From positions 797,557-861,556 of the forward strand of contig NZ_KB235933.1 of assembly GCF_000332315.1 (NCBI RefSeq): DNA of 64,000 nt, given 5' to 3'. The DNA comes from Prochlorothrix hollandica PCC 9006 = CALU 1027. Lineage in GTDB: Bacteria > Cyanobacteriota > Cyanobacteriia > Prochlorotrichales > Prochlorotrichaceae. Under the pieces are notes generated by a model that was given only the letters and a program-made list of their open reading frames with translations, ran no database searches and was not told the origin of the DNA. A program made the position numbers and the translations under genes. Shown here one piece after another: positions 46,761 to 54,625 of this stretch (positions within the stretch are counted from its first letter, which is position 1; each line of letters starts with the position of its first letter).

Positions 46761-47669
46761 TTATCCAGGTGTACTTGTCAGTAAAGATTGACGGATTCTT
46801 TGACCTGCCACCTCCAATTCAAAGAATGATGAACTGTCGCGAATCAAAAAACTAACCCGCCCCGGCAATCCATCCGTAAATTGCTTAATTATAGTATTTT
46901 GATCGTCATAAATAGCGGCAACAGGAGCTACCATAACCGATTCATCGACTAATTCCGCAAAGATATCAGTTGTCTCGCGCATATCCTTCGCAACATGATA
47001 ATCCCATAAATCAAAACCCGTCACTACATCAAGATTGTCCAGATACTGTAATTGACGAGTATCGATTTTTTCACCGACACCAATCAAAACACATTTAATT
47101 GGATTGCGTTTACCTGACATAATCTGCTTGGAGAGGTTGATGCAATATTCTTTAACCTCTAAAAAATCATTAATTCTGCCATCAGTTACAAATAGATAGA
47201 TACCATTGCTTGCATTAGGAAACCCTTCCACAAAATAACGTAAAGCTGGTAAAAGATTGGTTACAGAGCCGAAGTCGGCTTCTAGCGGCCCCTCAATTTT
47301 CAGTATCCTACATTGTGAAGCTTGAATATCTCCTAACACCTCAAGTTCTCTACCTCCGCTACAAGCCCAATAAATGGTTGTTGTTTGCCCCTCAGCGTCT
47401 AGGCGATCGGCAAGGTAATAAAGAAACTTTCGTGCTTCCATCTCTACCAAGTTCTCTGTTGGTTTTGATGATTTGCCATAAGCAGATTTCATTGATTGAC
47501 TTGCATCAAGAGCTACACCCGTTTTCCAGCCCTCACTAATTCGAGGCATTAAAATGGTAAACGTTACTTCGACATCAGAACCAGCACTTTGGTAAAAGAC
47601 TTTACCAAAAATGGGATTAATTTCAGCACTAGACAGTGTTACTTTTTTAGTTAAATGTAAAGCATTCAT
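46761..47669 (-). CDS. VWA domain protein (second of pair)
   Basis: About 302 residues from the ATG at 47669, with AGGTG four bases upstream; a longer frame to 47765 adds 32 residues with no family likeness. The metal-ion-dependent adhesion site is DASQS in GVALDASQSMKSAY, with VTDG (YLFVTDGRIND) as a further metal ligand. The C-terminal 60 residues (AAIYDDQNTIIKQFTDGLPGRVSFLIRD...LEVAGQRIRQ) match the end of the neighbouring VWA protein, so the two are paralogues sharing an extra beta module. Cytoplasmic by sequence. Probably a scaffold; partner unknown. Confidence 0.88.
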   Translation of the reverse strand: MNALHLTKKVTLSSAEINPIFGKVFYQSAGSDVEVTFTILMPRISEGWKTGVALDASQSMKSAYGKSSKPTENLVEMEARKFLYYLADRLDAEGQTTTIYWACSGGRELEVLGDIQASQCRILKIEGPLEADFGSVTNLLPALRYFVEGFPNASNGIYLFVTDGRINDFLEVKEYCINLSKQIMSGKRNPIKCVLIGVGEKIDTRQLQYLDNLDVVTGFDLWDYHVAKDMRETTDIFAELVDESVMVAPVAAIYDDQNTIIKQFTDGLPGRVSFLIRDSSSFFELEVAGQRIRQSLLTSTPG

Positions 47670-47773
47670 TTGACACCTAGTTACATCGCAAATAGTGGAA
47701 TTGCTTTTTCGATGATCATAATTCTTTTTTTGCTTAAAGCTTTCACAAGAAAAATTTTCGATCAATAGATTGG

Positions 47774-48655
47774 CTATTGCAAAACTTGCTCAATTATTTG
47801 CCCAATAATTTCAATCTTCACAGACTTAGTTCCTTCTACAACGAAAAATTCAATGCGCTGAGGAAACCCATCAGGGTGAGACAATACTTCGCGTCCCTGA
47901 TCATCAAAAATCTTCACTGCACCTGGAATTTGCACTCCGAAATCTACTTCATCCCAGATCTCAGATAGATCAGCCATTTCTGATGCTAGTTTACCATCCC
48001 AAAGATCGACAAGACCTTCTAGAGGTGTTCCATCAAACATATTATCCAATTTCTCAATCTGATCTTCGCTAACCTCTTCACCACACCCCACTAAAATAAA
48101 TTTACACTTGCCGCGTTTACCTTCTAATACTTCTTGTCCAACTTCCAACGATCGCACTACAACTGTATCTAAATCACTAATCACCCCATCAGTTACAAAA
48201 AGTAACACTAGCCAAGGAGATCCAGCACATTCAGTCAAAAGGTGATTCAGTGGGGGCAATAAGGCAGTCCCAGTTCCCCATCTGTGAGGTCCCTCAAAAG
48301 ATCTAGCATTAATTGCATCTGAGTCCAGTTTTCCCAAGGACTCAATATCTTTGCCACCAATTCCAGTTGCCCAATAAATCAGTGAAACTGAGCCATCGCC
48401 ACTGTACTCACAGGCATAACTGCATAAACGCTGTACAACCGTCTGCATGACATTATCTTCAGAACGACGTGCGAATCTAGGAATGGTGTCACCAAACATT
48501 TTTCGCATTGAGGCGGAGCCATCAATCCCAATCCCAATTTGCATTCCTTCAACTTTTTCCTGTAGCCGAATATAAATTTCGACTCGTTGCTTTCCATCTT
48601 TTGCCGGATAGACAGTGATATCACCAAAAATATCACTGGCTTTTTGTATAGACAT
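47774..48655 (-). CDS. VWA domain protein (first gene of the Hsp70 cluster)
   Basis: 293 residues. MIDAS motif DGSAS (45-49), conserved Thr in GTGTALL (about 128-131) and TDG (156-158) are all present, so metal-dependent ligand binding is expected. It resembles TerY-like stand-alone VWA proteins. A C-terminal beta module (AVKIFDDQGREVLSHPDGFPQRIEFFVVEG...) is shared with the downstream VWA gene. No signal peptide. First gene of the leftward operon; a perfect TATAAT lies about 210 bp upstream. Confidence 0.88.
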   Translation of the reverse strand: MSIQKASDIFGDITVYPAKDGKQRVEIYIRLQEKVEGMQIGIGIDGSASMRKMFGDTIPRFARRSEDNVMQTVVQRLCSYACEYSGDGSVSLIYWATGIGGKDIESLGKLDSDAINARSFEGPHRWGTGTALLPPLNHLLTECAGSPWLVLLFVTDGVISDLDTVVVRSLEVGQEVLEGKRGKCKFILVGCGEEVSEDQIEKLDNMFDGTPLEGLVDLWDGKLASEMADLSEIWDEVDFGVQIPGAVKIFDDQGREVLSHPDGFPQRIEFFVVEGTKSVKIEIIGQIIEQVLQ

Positions 48656-48672
48656 TTAGCGCTCCTTGTTTT

Positions 48673-48765
48673 ACGTAGGCGGGGGAAAATAAACAGGGTT
48701 AAAAGCGGCTGTAACCCTCATTATGCCGTCATCTCTACCTCGGATTAATTATCCTGACATACTTA
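48673..48765. repeat. Dispersed repeat family 6, copy C
   Basis: About 93 bp close to 33848-33940, inserted immediately upstream of the first VWA gene, between it and the candidate promoter. No gene is seen in 48656-49190, which is AT-rich. Confidence 0.8.
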
Positions 48766-48866
48766 ACTTTGTATAAGAATTGAACCAACCCGCCATCAAT
48801 GATTTCTATTTGTCACCGATCACTTTGTTAAGTTAGGTGCAACGATGTGTTATTCCGGATCACTTA

Positions 48867-48872
48867 ATTATA
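48867..48872 (-). promoter_or_regulatory. Candidate -10 box for the Hsp70 cluster
   Basis: TATAAT on the minus strand, with an extended AG before it and a weak -35 region. A family 6 repeat lies between it and the first gene. Supported only by sequence match. Confidence 0.3.
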
Positions 48873-49197
48873 CTTAACTTTGGCGATCGCCGATAATTTA
48901 TCTGGACTCATCAGCGAAGCCAACCATTTCTAATTGCCTAATCTCGGATAGAAACAGACAACCTTAAAAGACTTAACTGGTTCGGCCTAATATATGTAGG
49001 ACTCACATTGAGATCTAAGTAACCGGGGTTCCAAGGAGAGCGGATCGCCTCAAACCTCATTGCTACCCTACTTTAAGAAAAGACTACCACCCTTGACACT
49101 GCGAAGAAAAAAGTCGCAAAAGTTTTGTTGTAAAAATTAACATAATGATCCGGGGATCCCATACGGAGTGAAAATCCTAAGGATCAAAATTCTCGCT

Positions 49198-49620
49198 ATC
49201 ACAGTAATGCCCCGACTTTCCAGAATTTGTTGAACGCGGCGGGCAATATCCAGGTTGATTTCCTTTTCCTGTAAGCCCCCGATGCCCACGGCACCGGGAT
49301 CACGGCCATGGGGGCCGTGATCTAGAATCACGCGAATCCGTCCCACGGGAACTTGGGTGGGGGGCAGGGGATTGGGGGATTGGGGATTGGGCAGGGGGGG
49401 ATTGGGACGGGGGGGCACCACACCGGTGCCCTGGATGATTTGGGCCGGGATCCGCGCTGCCATCAGGTTCCGTTGCAGATCGATCGCCCGCCACTGTTCC
49501 CGAAATAACCCCGCCTGGATCACCGACTGGCCGTTGAGGGTGGTGCGGAACGCCCCCGGTTCCACCGCCTGGACGCGGCGTTGGGTATCGGCGCTGGTGT
49601 TGGGCACAATGACCCGGTAA
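49198..49620 (-). pseudogene. Amidase gene fragment (copy of the gene at 31670)
   Basis: About 423 bp nearly identical to 32075-32497, coding for the SPOR-like part, Pro-rich linker and first 40 or so residues of Amidase_3. One lesion changes DPGHGG to DHGPHG. It has no signal sequence, lacks most of the catalytic domain, and is fused to segment A (49621-49821). Not functional as an amidase. Confidence 0.92.
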
Positions 49621-49821
49621 GGGGAGGCTTGGGAAGTCTCGACTCTCTGATGGCTCCCCAATGTTCCCCGATCGACTTTTGAGTGTACGGTGAGGGGGCG
49701 TTAAAGGCGAGGATTATCTAACCCGTTAGGGTTGCGAGGACTCCCCTAGGTCTTCCGAGGCGATGGGCGCTATTTCTGATCAGAGGGGTCACTTTTCCAG
49801 GTGGTTCAGGTTCACCGATCG
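49621..49821. repeat. Duplicated segment A, copy
   Basis: 201 bp nearly identical to 33493-33693, in the same orientation. Confidence 0.92.
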
Positions 49822-49852
49822 GCAGCGGAGTGCTGCGGCTGCCTGAGGACTT

Positions 49853-50245
49853 TTACAGCATCCAGTCTTCTAGGCTGAGGTTGTTAATGTTAATGAAATC
49901 GCGAGTGTTGTGGGTGACAAGGGTGAGTTGGCGCGATCGAGCAACGGCTGCAATTAAGGCATCCATTACGCCTGTAGGTCTGCCGATTTGCTTTAATTCA
50001 CCTTGAATTCTGCCAAATTCGAGGGCGGATTGCTCATCAAAGGCAAGGCTGGGAATCAGCCGGAGAAAACTGCCCAGGTCTTGAAGGTTGGCTTGTTGAC
50101 GAGTGGAGCAAAAGACTCCTTTATACAGTTCTGCCACGACTACACTGGAGGTATAGCAGTGTCTGCCCCGCAGCCGAAACGTAGCCTGTACCTGGGGGTG
50201 CCCTTGGATCAAGGCAATACAGATATTTGTATCTAGCAAGTACAT
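49853..50245 (-). CDS. VapC-type PIN ribonuclease toxin
   Basis: 130 residues, intact. PIN metal ligands: Asp in MYLLDTNICIAL (D5), Glu in VVVAELYKG, Asp in GVMDALIAAVA, and the C-terminal THNTRDF, ending NINNLSLEDWML as usual for VapC. The antitoxin gene ends four bases upstream. Expected to cleave tRNA or rRNA when released. Confidence 0.92.
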   Translation of the reverse strand: MYLLDTNICIALIQGHPQVQATFRLRGRHCYTSSVVVAELYKGVFCSTRQQANLQDLGSFLRLIPSLAFDEQSALEFGRIQGELKQIGRPTGVMDALIAAVARSRQLTLVTHNTRDFININNLSLEDWML

Positions 50246-50249
50246 AGGT

Positions 50250-50555
50250 TTACGACTCCCACTCTGGAAAGTTGCGACCTAGATCCAGATGGCGTTGGCG
50301 ATCGATCTCTTCAAAAATGGTGGTCAACTCCCGATCGTGGGCAATGGTTTGCCAACTTTGGAAAACTTGGGTGAGATGGTGGTCGTATTCAGGGGGAGTG
50401 AGGTTTTGGAGGGGGTGTTGGGGTAGGGGGGTTGGGGGGATAGGGTTGGAGGAGAACCAGTGGGTGTCGATCGACTGGAGGAGTTCAGAGGCGAGGCGAA
50501 TTTGGTCGGGGAGGCTGAGTTCTTTGGCGGCGGTGAGCAGTTCGGTGAAGGTCAT
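50250..50555 (-). CDS. VapB-like antitoxin
   Basis: 101 residues. First 33 residues identical to the antitoxin at 35252, then a distinct toxin-binding half (HPLQNLTPPEYDHHLTQVFQ ... DLGRNFPEWES). Same promoter DNA as the other copy. Confidence 0.85.
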   Translation of the reverse strand: MTFTELLTAAKELSLPDQIRLASELLQSIDTHWFSSNPIPPTPLPQHPLQNLTPPEYDHHLTQVFQSWQTIAHDRELTTIFEEIDRQRHLDLGRNFPEWES

Positions 50556-50692
50556 GGTTGGGTTTCCTGGGGAGGAGGTAAAGGGCTGACGGTTTTTTGT
50601 CGCGGCTGACTGAGTAGCGTTGGATGAATCGCTTGGTCATAAATTGGGCGGATGCCAACCAACGGCGACCCATCGCTGGCGTGCTGCAACAA
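50457..50692. repeat. Duplicated segment B (vapB 5' end and promoter), right copy
   Basis: 236 bp nearly identical to 35393-35628. The two copies diverge abruptly at CTGCAACAA; here the sequence runs on toward an IS5 relic. Confidence 0.92.
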
Positions 50693-50751
50693 TGGCGAGG
50701 TTGTTCAGGCGGAGAGCCATGACAGTGACGTGACCACAGGCGGTCAGACCG

Positions 50752-51010
50752 ACCTGCGGAGCATCAATCGAATCATTGCAATGTGGATGAACGCTTCTGA
50801 AGAAGCAGGAAGACGCTCCTAAATGATTCGATCGATATTAAGACAGCGACACCCATGGAGCCACCCATCGGTTCGCTCCATAACCCAACGCTTGGGTAGA
50901 AGGACAAACCCCTTTTGCTGGTCAGAGCGCAAGATGAACTCAATAGGCCACTGGTCGGCACTCAGTTCGGTGCAGCAGGCTAAGGTCATGGCTCCTTGGG
51001 GGGCTAGGTT
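50752..51010 (-). pseudogene. IS5-family transposase C-terminal relic
   Basis: In one minus-strand frame the DNA reads ADQWPIEFILRSDQQKGFVL then LPKRWVMERTDGWLHGCRCL, and after an in-frame stop ERLPASSEAFIHIAMIRLML. This matches the IS5-type ending LPKRWVVERTFAWL...YE.LP.SSEA.I..AM. The N-terminal two thirds and the ends are missing, and the internal TAG confirms decay. The surrounding stretch 50693-51083 has no other gene. Confidence 0.8.
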
Positions 51011-51083
51011 GGTTTCTATCTTCTAGCCTAAAACCCTCCCAGTTAAACTCGTGCAGGGACGCAATGGTTGCGGGGTGAGGGGG

Positions 51084-51647
51084 CTACTCCCACAACCATG
51101 CCCACAGTTGCTCCACGGAGAGGGCTAGGTCAGGGACAAAGTCGGGACTGGGTAGGCTCTGTTCGGGCCGATCGCAGACCTGGGGACTCCTGTGGGGTTG
51201 ATAAACTAAAATGGTTTCTTCAGCGGGATCGATGAGCCAACCGAGGCTAGTGCCGTGATTCAGACCATGGACGATATTTTTGGTAATTTTTGTGGAGCTT
51301 TGGCCGGGGGAGAGGATTTCGATCGCCCAGTCCGGAGCTAGATCAAAGCGGTTGGCGATCTGACCTTGGGGGTCGCGGGGCAGTTTGGCCCATTGAACGA
51401 CAGCAACATCAGGCACTAGAGATTTATCGCCAAAGGTGAACCGTAGTTCGGAGAAGGCGCGGGCAATTTTGGCGATTTTGAGAGCTTGGTTCAAAAAAAT
51501 CACCAGTTCCGTTTGCAGAACGCTGTGTTTACCCTGGGGCATGGGTTTTTGGCTGATTTTGCCGTTGTTGTATTCTTGGGCGGGTTTGATTTCGGGGAGT
51601 TGGAGGAAGTGGGCCAGGGTCAGAGGAGGGGTGAGGGTTTGGGTCAT
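51084..51647 (-). CDS. Uma2 family (DUF820) putative endonuclease
   Basis: 187 residues of the PD-(D/E)XK superfamily. Catalytic core: Asp in LVPDVAVVQW, Glu in WAIEILSPGQSSTKITKN with the following Lys. Uma2 genes are highly multiplied in cyanobacteria and often accompany mobile or repetitive DNA; their biological role is not settled. Last gene of the leftward run, about 150 bp after the NACHT relic. Confidence 0.9.
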   Translation of the reverse strand: MTQTLTPPLTLAHFLQLPEIKPAQEYNNGKISQKPMPQGKHSVLQTELVIFLNQALKIAKIARAFSELRFTFGDKSLVPDVAVVQWAKLPRDPQGQIANRFDLAPDWAIEILSPGQSSTKITKNIVHGLNHGTSLGWLIDPAEETILVYQPHRSPQVCDRPEQSLPSPDFVPDLALSVEQLWAWLWE

Positions 51648-51799
51648 GGCGAGTTAGGCGATCGTCGCCGGTGAATGGGTATCTAGCAGTAGTGTCATGG
51701 CGATGTCTTGGGCGATGTGGTTGGGGTTGACCATGGGACGGGGGTGGGTGTCGATGGGGGGCGAGATCGGGGTGGACTAGCCCATGATGCAAGCTCTGG

Positions 51800-51935
51800 T
51801 CAGTGTGGCTCGGTGGGCAGGGCGGCGCAGTGGTCTTGGAGGAGTTTGTGGATGAAGCGGTCGCGATCGCCGACGCGCTGGAGGAGGGTGAGTTCGGTGC
51901 AGTCGTTGAGGAAGTCGGTGTAGTTCCAAAAACCC
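51800..51935 (-). pseudogene. C-terminal relic of a NACHT gene
   Basis: About 45 codons reading WNYTDFLNDCTELTLLQRVG then DRDRFIHKLLQDHCAALP, closely like the C-terminus of the intact NACHT protein (WNYARFLNYCTEITLLQRVG...). No NACHT domain precedes it; a Uma2 gene starts immediately upstream. Evidence that a second NACHT gene was here. Confidence 0.85.
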
Positions 51936-51937
51936 AC

Positions 51938-52504
51938 TCAAAAGTCCCAGGGTTCAAATAGGTCTGCAATGGCCATGGAAAAGCCAGGGATGAGATCTTC
52001 TCCATCGAGGCGATCGTCACTGCGGAGGAAGAGATCGGGTTCTGTGCCGTGGTAAACCAGGACGTATTTCTCATCGGGATGGATAATCCAGACGATTTGG
52101 GTGCCATTGTCAAAGTATTCAACGATTTTGCTATGAATTTCTTCGACGGTGTTCCCAGGAGAGAGAATTTCGACGGCAAGATCGGGGGCACCTTGGAAGA
52201 AGCCGCGCGGGGGGTGGCGCAGTCCCTGGAGGCGATCGCGGTGAATAAAGGAGAAGTCGGGCGATCTCTTGTTGCCACTTTTAAGGGTAAAGGCAGTACT
52301 GGAGTCACAGATTGCACCCAGTTTCTGGACTTGGATATAACCACCCAGTTGAATTGTGAGGAGACAGGCCACATAGCCATGGGCCATTCCTGAGTTACCC
52401 CTATCAATCACTTCGCCATCAACCAGTTCGTACTGGTGACCATCTTGGGGCAGGGCCATAAAGACTTCATCGGTCCAGGTTGGGGTGACAGCGGCGATCG
52501 TCAT
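51938..52504 (-). CDS. Uma2 family (DUF820) putative endonuclease
   Basis: 188 residues. Asp in RSPDFSFIHR, Glu in LAVEILSPGNTVEEIHSK and Lys complete the PD-(D/E)XK core. The N-terminal YELVDGEVI is a conserved Uma2 element. Lies between the intact NACHT gene (113 bp upstream) and the NACHT relic (3 bp downstream). Diverged from the other two Uma2 proteins nearby, so not a recent local duplicate. Confidence 0.9.
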   Translation of the reverse strand: MTIAAVTPTWTDEVFMALPQDGHQYELVDGEVIDRGNSGMAHGYVACLLTIQLGGYIQVQKLGAICDSSTAFTLKSGNKRSPDFSFIHRDRLQGLRHPPRGFFQGAPDLAVEILSPGNTVEEIHSKIVEYFDNGTQIVWIIHPDEKYVLVYHGTEPDLFLRSDDRLDGEDLIPGFSMAIADLFEPWDF

Positions 52505-52616
52505 GGTGGCTCCTCCGTTGACATGGGGCGCATCTTGCTTTTATTTTACCGATTTGTTGGGAGTTGGCATGGGGGATGACTGGGGCGCATGGGGATGGGT
52601 TCTATTTTAAGGGGAG

Positions 52617-54605
52617 TTAGGGTTGGGAGGGGGGCAGTTGGGCGAAGTGGTCTTGGAGGAGTTTGTGGACGAAGCGGTAACGACCGCCGACACGCTGGAG
52701 CAGGGTGATTTCGGTGCAGTAGTTGAGGAAGCGGGCATAGTTCCAGGGGGTGGAGCGTTGGCTGAAGGTGAGGACGAGGCGGAGGGCAAAGTGTTGGTAA
52801 GCGGCTTGCAATCCGCCTTCAGTGAGACAGTAGTAAAAGGTCAAGGCTGTTGCTAATCCCGTAAGAGCTTCAATATCGACCGACTCCGGGAGATTGAGGG
52901 AGTTGAGCAGGACTGGTAAACCAAACCAAAGGATGAGGGATGTAATCAAGCCGATCGTTCCCAGAATTTTCGTATTTTGAATCGATGCTTTAATCCCTTG
53001 GTTAGGTTCAACCCGAGTCTGAATATCAGTTTTTAGCCCTCCAATCAGCCCGACAATCAGCCCGAAAATCAGCCCGAAAATCAGCCCGAAAATCAGCCCG
53101 AAAATCAGCCCTCCAATCAGCCCGAAAATCAGCCCGAAAATCAGCCCGAAAATCAGCCCGAAAATCAGCCCGAAAATCAGCCAACCCCTCCCAATTTTTA
53201 AAATTTCTCGTCGCGCTTCGCGCGACATCGAAATTTTGAAGGCTTCTACAGGGGTAATGGTATCCAGCCCTCCAATCAGCCCGAAAATCAGCCCTCCAAT
53301 CAGCCCTCCAATCAGCCCGACAATCAGCCCGAAAATCAGCCCGACAATCAGCCCTCCAATCAGCCCGAAAATCAGCCCGAAAATCAGCCCGAAAATCAGC
53401 CCGAAAATCAGCCCGACAATCAGCCGATATCGCCACTTATCCCGCCGACGTTCTAAGGTTTCCCTCGGTTGCAAGCCCTCAATCAAAAACTCAGTTTGGG
53501 ACTGCTGCTCCATCAACCGCGCCAACCAACCCAAATACCGCCGCACTTGCCCCGCACTGGGCACCTTCCCCGCTGTGTAAGCCTTCCCTTCGTACTCCCG
53601 CTGCAACCGCGCCACCACATAGGCATCCAGCAACCAGGTCAGCCGCTCCCCCTCCGTCGTCAGCCCCCGCCACTGCTCCAGTCCCCCCTCCCCAAAGGCC
53701 AGCACCGCCATACTCAGCAACAACGGAGCCTGCACCAACTCCTGCAACCCCCCATCCGTCGCCACACTTTCCGCCAGACTCTCTTGCTCCAAATCTCGCA
53801 AATAACCCTGCATCTGCTCCAGAGTCAGGGGCTTTAGGCAAATTGCCCCCATTAGCTCCAAATTTGTCTGATAGAGCTTATATTCCTCCTCCCGGCTACA
53901 GACCACCACCGCCACCGGACGCACCTCACTGGCCAAAAACCCATTAATCCGCTGTACACACAACTCCTGCCGCTCCGCCGCCACCTCATCCAGCCCATCC
54001 AGCAACGGCAACAGCCGCCTCTCCTCAATCCACTGCTGCCCCAACTTCGCCGCCACCCCATACTTAACCCGAATCTCCTCCCGCAACCAGTCCACAATGC
54101 TCTGCTGATCCTCTTTCCAGGAAGACAAGTTCACCAACACCGGCAACGGCGCTTGGGCATCCCCGCTGGCCCGCCCCAGCAACTCCCGCGCCAACTCCAG
54201 CAGTGTCGTCGTCTTCCCCGAACCCGGTGCCCCCAAAATCAGCAGCTTCCCCTTGGCCTGAGTGAAAATCTCCCCAATACTCAAGTCTTTTGGTATCTCC
54301 TTGGCTTCAGCCCCAACCCCTGGACCCATTTTCACTTCCCAATCCCAAGGCCGCTTGTTGTTCACTCGCTGAGGCTGGGATTCTTTCCCCAAATTAATCA
54401 AAACCTGCTGATGCAGCGACTGGCTGAGGCGATCCTCAACTTCATCCCGCACGGCTTCCCACAAAATTTGCTCATTACGGGATCGCCCAATCGGGGGAGC
54501 ATGGTAATTAATCGCAACCTGGTTACCATCCCCGGCAACGGTTGGTCCCTGGGGTTGGTTCACCTGGTAGCCCTTGCCCTGGCCATGGTTATGCTGCTCA
54601 GCCAT
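52617..54605 (-). CDS. NACHT NTPase with two glycine-zipper membrane arrays
   Basis: 662 residues from the ATG at 54605 (AGGGA upstream); a longer frame to 54872 overlaps the Uma2 gene and is Gly-rich antisense noise. N-terminus: a short polar segment GPTVAGDGNQVAINYHAP (20-37) like adaptor motifs before cyanobacterial NTPases. NACHT domain: Walker A GAPGSGKTT (125-133) and Walker B LLPLLDGLDEVA. Then two hydrophobic arrays of four-residue units GLIF/GLIV/GLIG (about 396-447 and 476-524), a further membrane segment, and a C-terminal helix-rich region (FVHKLLQDHFAQLP). STAND NTPases of this kind act in prokaryotic immunity; the zipper arrays suggest a membrane effector. Follows a Uma2 gene by 20 bp. 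Confidence 0.9.
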   Translation of the reverse strand: MAEQHNHGQGKGYQVNQPQGPTVAGDGNQVAINYHAPPIGRSRNEQILWEAVRDEVEDRLSQSLHQQVLINLGKESQPQRVNNKRPWDWEVKMGPGVGAEAKEIPKDLSIGEIFTQAKGKLLILGAPGSGKTTTLLELARELLGRASGDAQAPLPVLVNLSSWKEDQQSIVDWLREEIRVKYGVAAKLGQQWIEERRLLPLLDGLDEVAAERQELCVQRINGFLASEVRPVAVVVCSREEEYKLYQTNLELMGAICLKPLTLEQMQGYLRDLEQESLAESVATDGGLQELVQAPLLLSMAVLAFGEGGLEQWRGLTTEGERLTWLLDAYVVARLQREYEGKAYTAGKVPSAGQVRRYLGWLARLMEQQSQTEFLIEGLQPRETLERRRDKWRYRLIVGLIFGLIFGLIFGLIFGLIGGLIVGLIFGLIVGLIGGLIGGLIFGLIGGLDTITPVEAFKISMSREARREILKIGRGWLIFGLIFGLIFGLIFGLIFGLIGGLIFGLIFGLIFGLIFGLIVGLIGGLKTDIQTRVEPNQGIKASIQNTKILGTIGLITSLILWFGLPVLLNSLNLPESVDIEALTGLATALTFYYCLTEGGLQAAYQHFALRLVLTFSQRSTPWNYARFLNYCTEITLLQRVGGRYRFVHKLLQDHFAQLPPSQP
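53034..53180 (-). repeat. 12-bp coding tandem repeat, NACHT array 2
   Basis: About twelve units of GGGCTGATTTTC or variants (last codon TTC, GTC or GGA), each encoding Gly-Leu-Ile-Phe/Val/Gly. Confidence 0.93.
53265..53420 (-). repeat. 12-bp coding tandem repeat, NACHT array 1
   Basis: About thirteen units of the same 12-bp sequence as array 2, separated from it by 28 ordinary codons. Codon use within units is nearly uniform, so the arrays share a recent origin. Confidence 0.93.
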
Positions 54606-54625
54606 GTTTTTCCCTTCGATCGACC

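Noticed and set aside
51529..52407. 292-codon minus-strand frame
   Set aside because: Ser/Pro/Thr-rich shadow of the Uma2 gene and NACHT relic in another frame.
53026..53580. Reading frames of RADF repeats (minus) and ISPK repeats (plus) in the NACHT region
   Set aside because: They are other-frame readings of the 12-bp repeat inside the NACHT gene.
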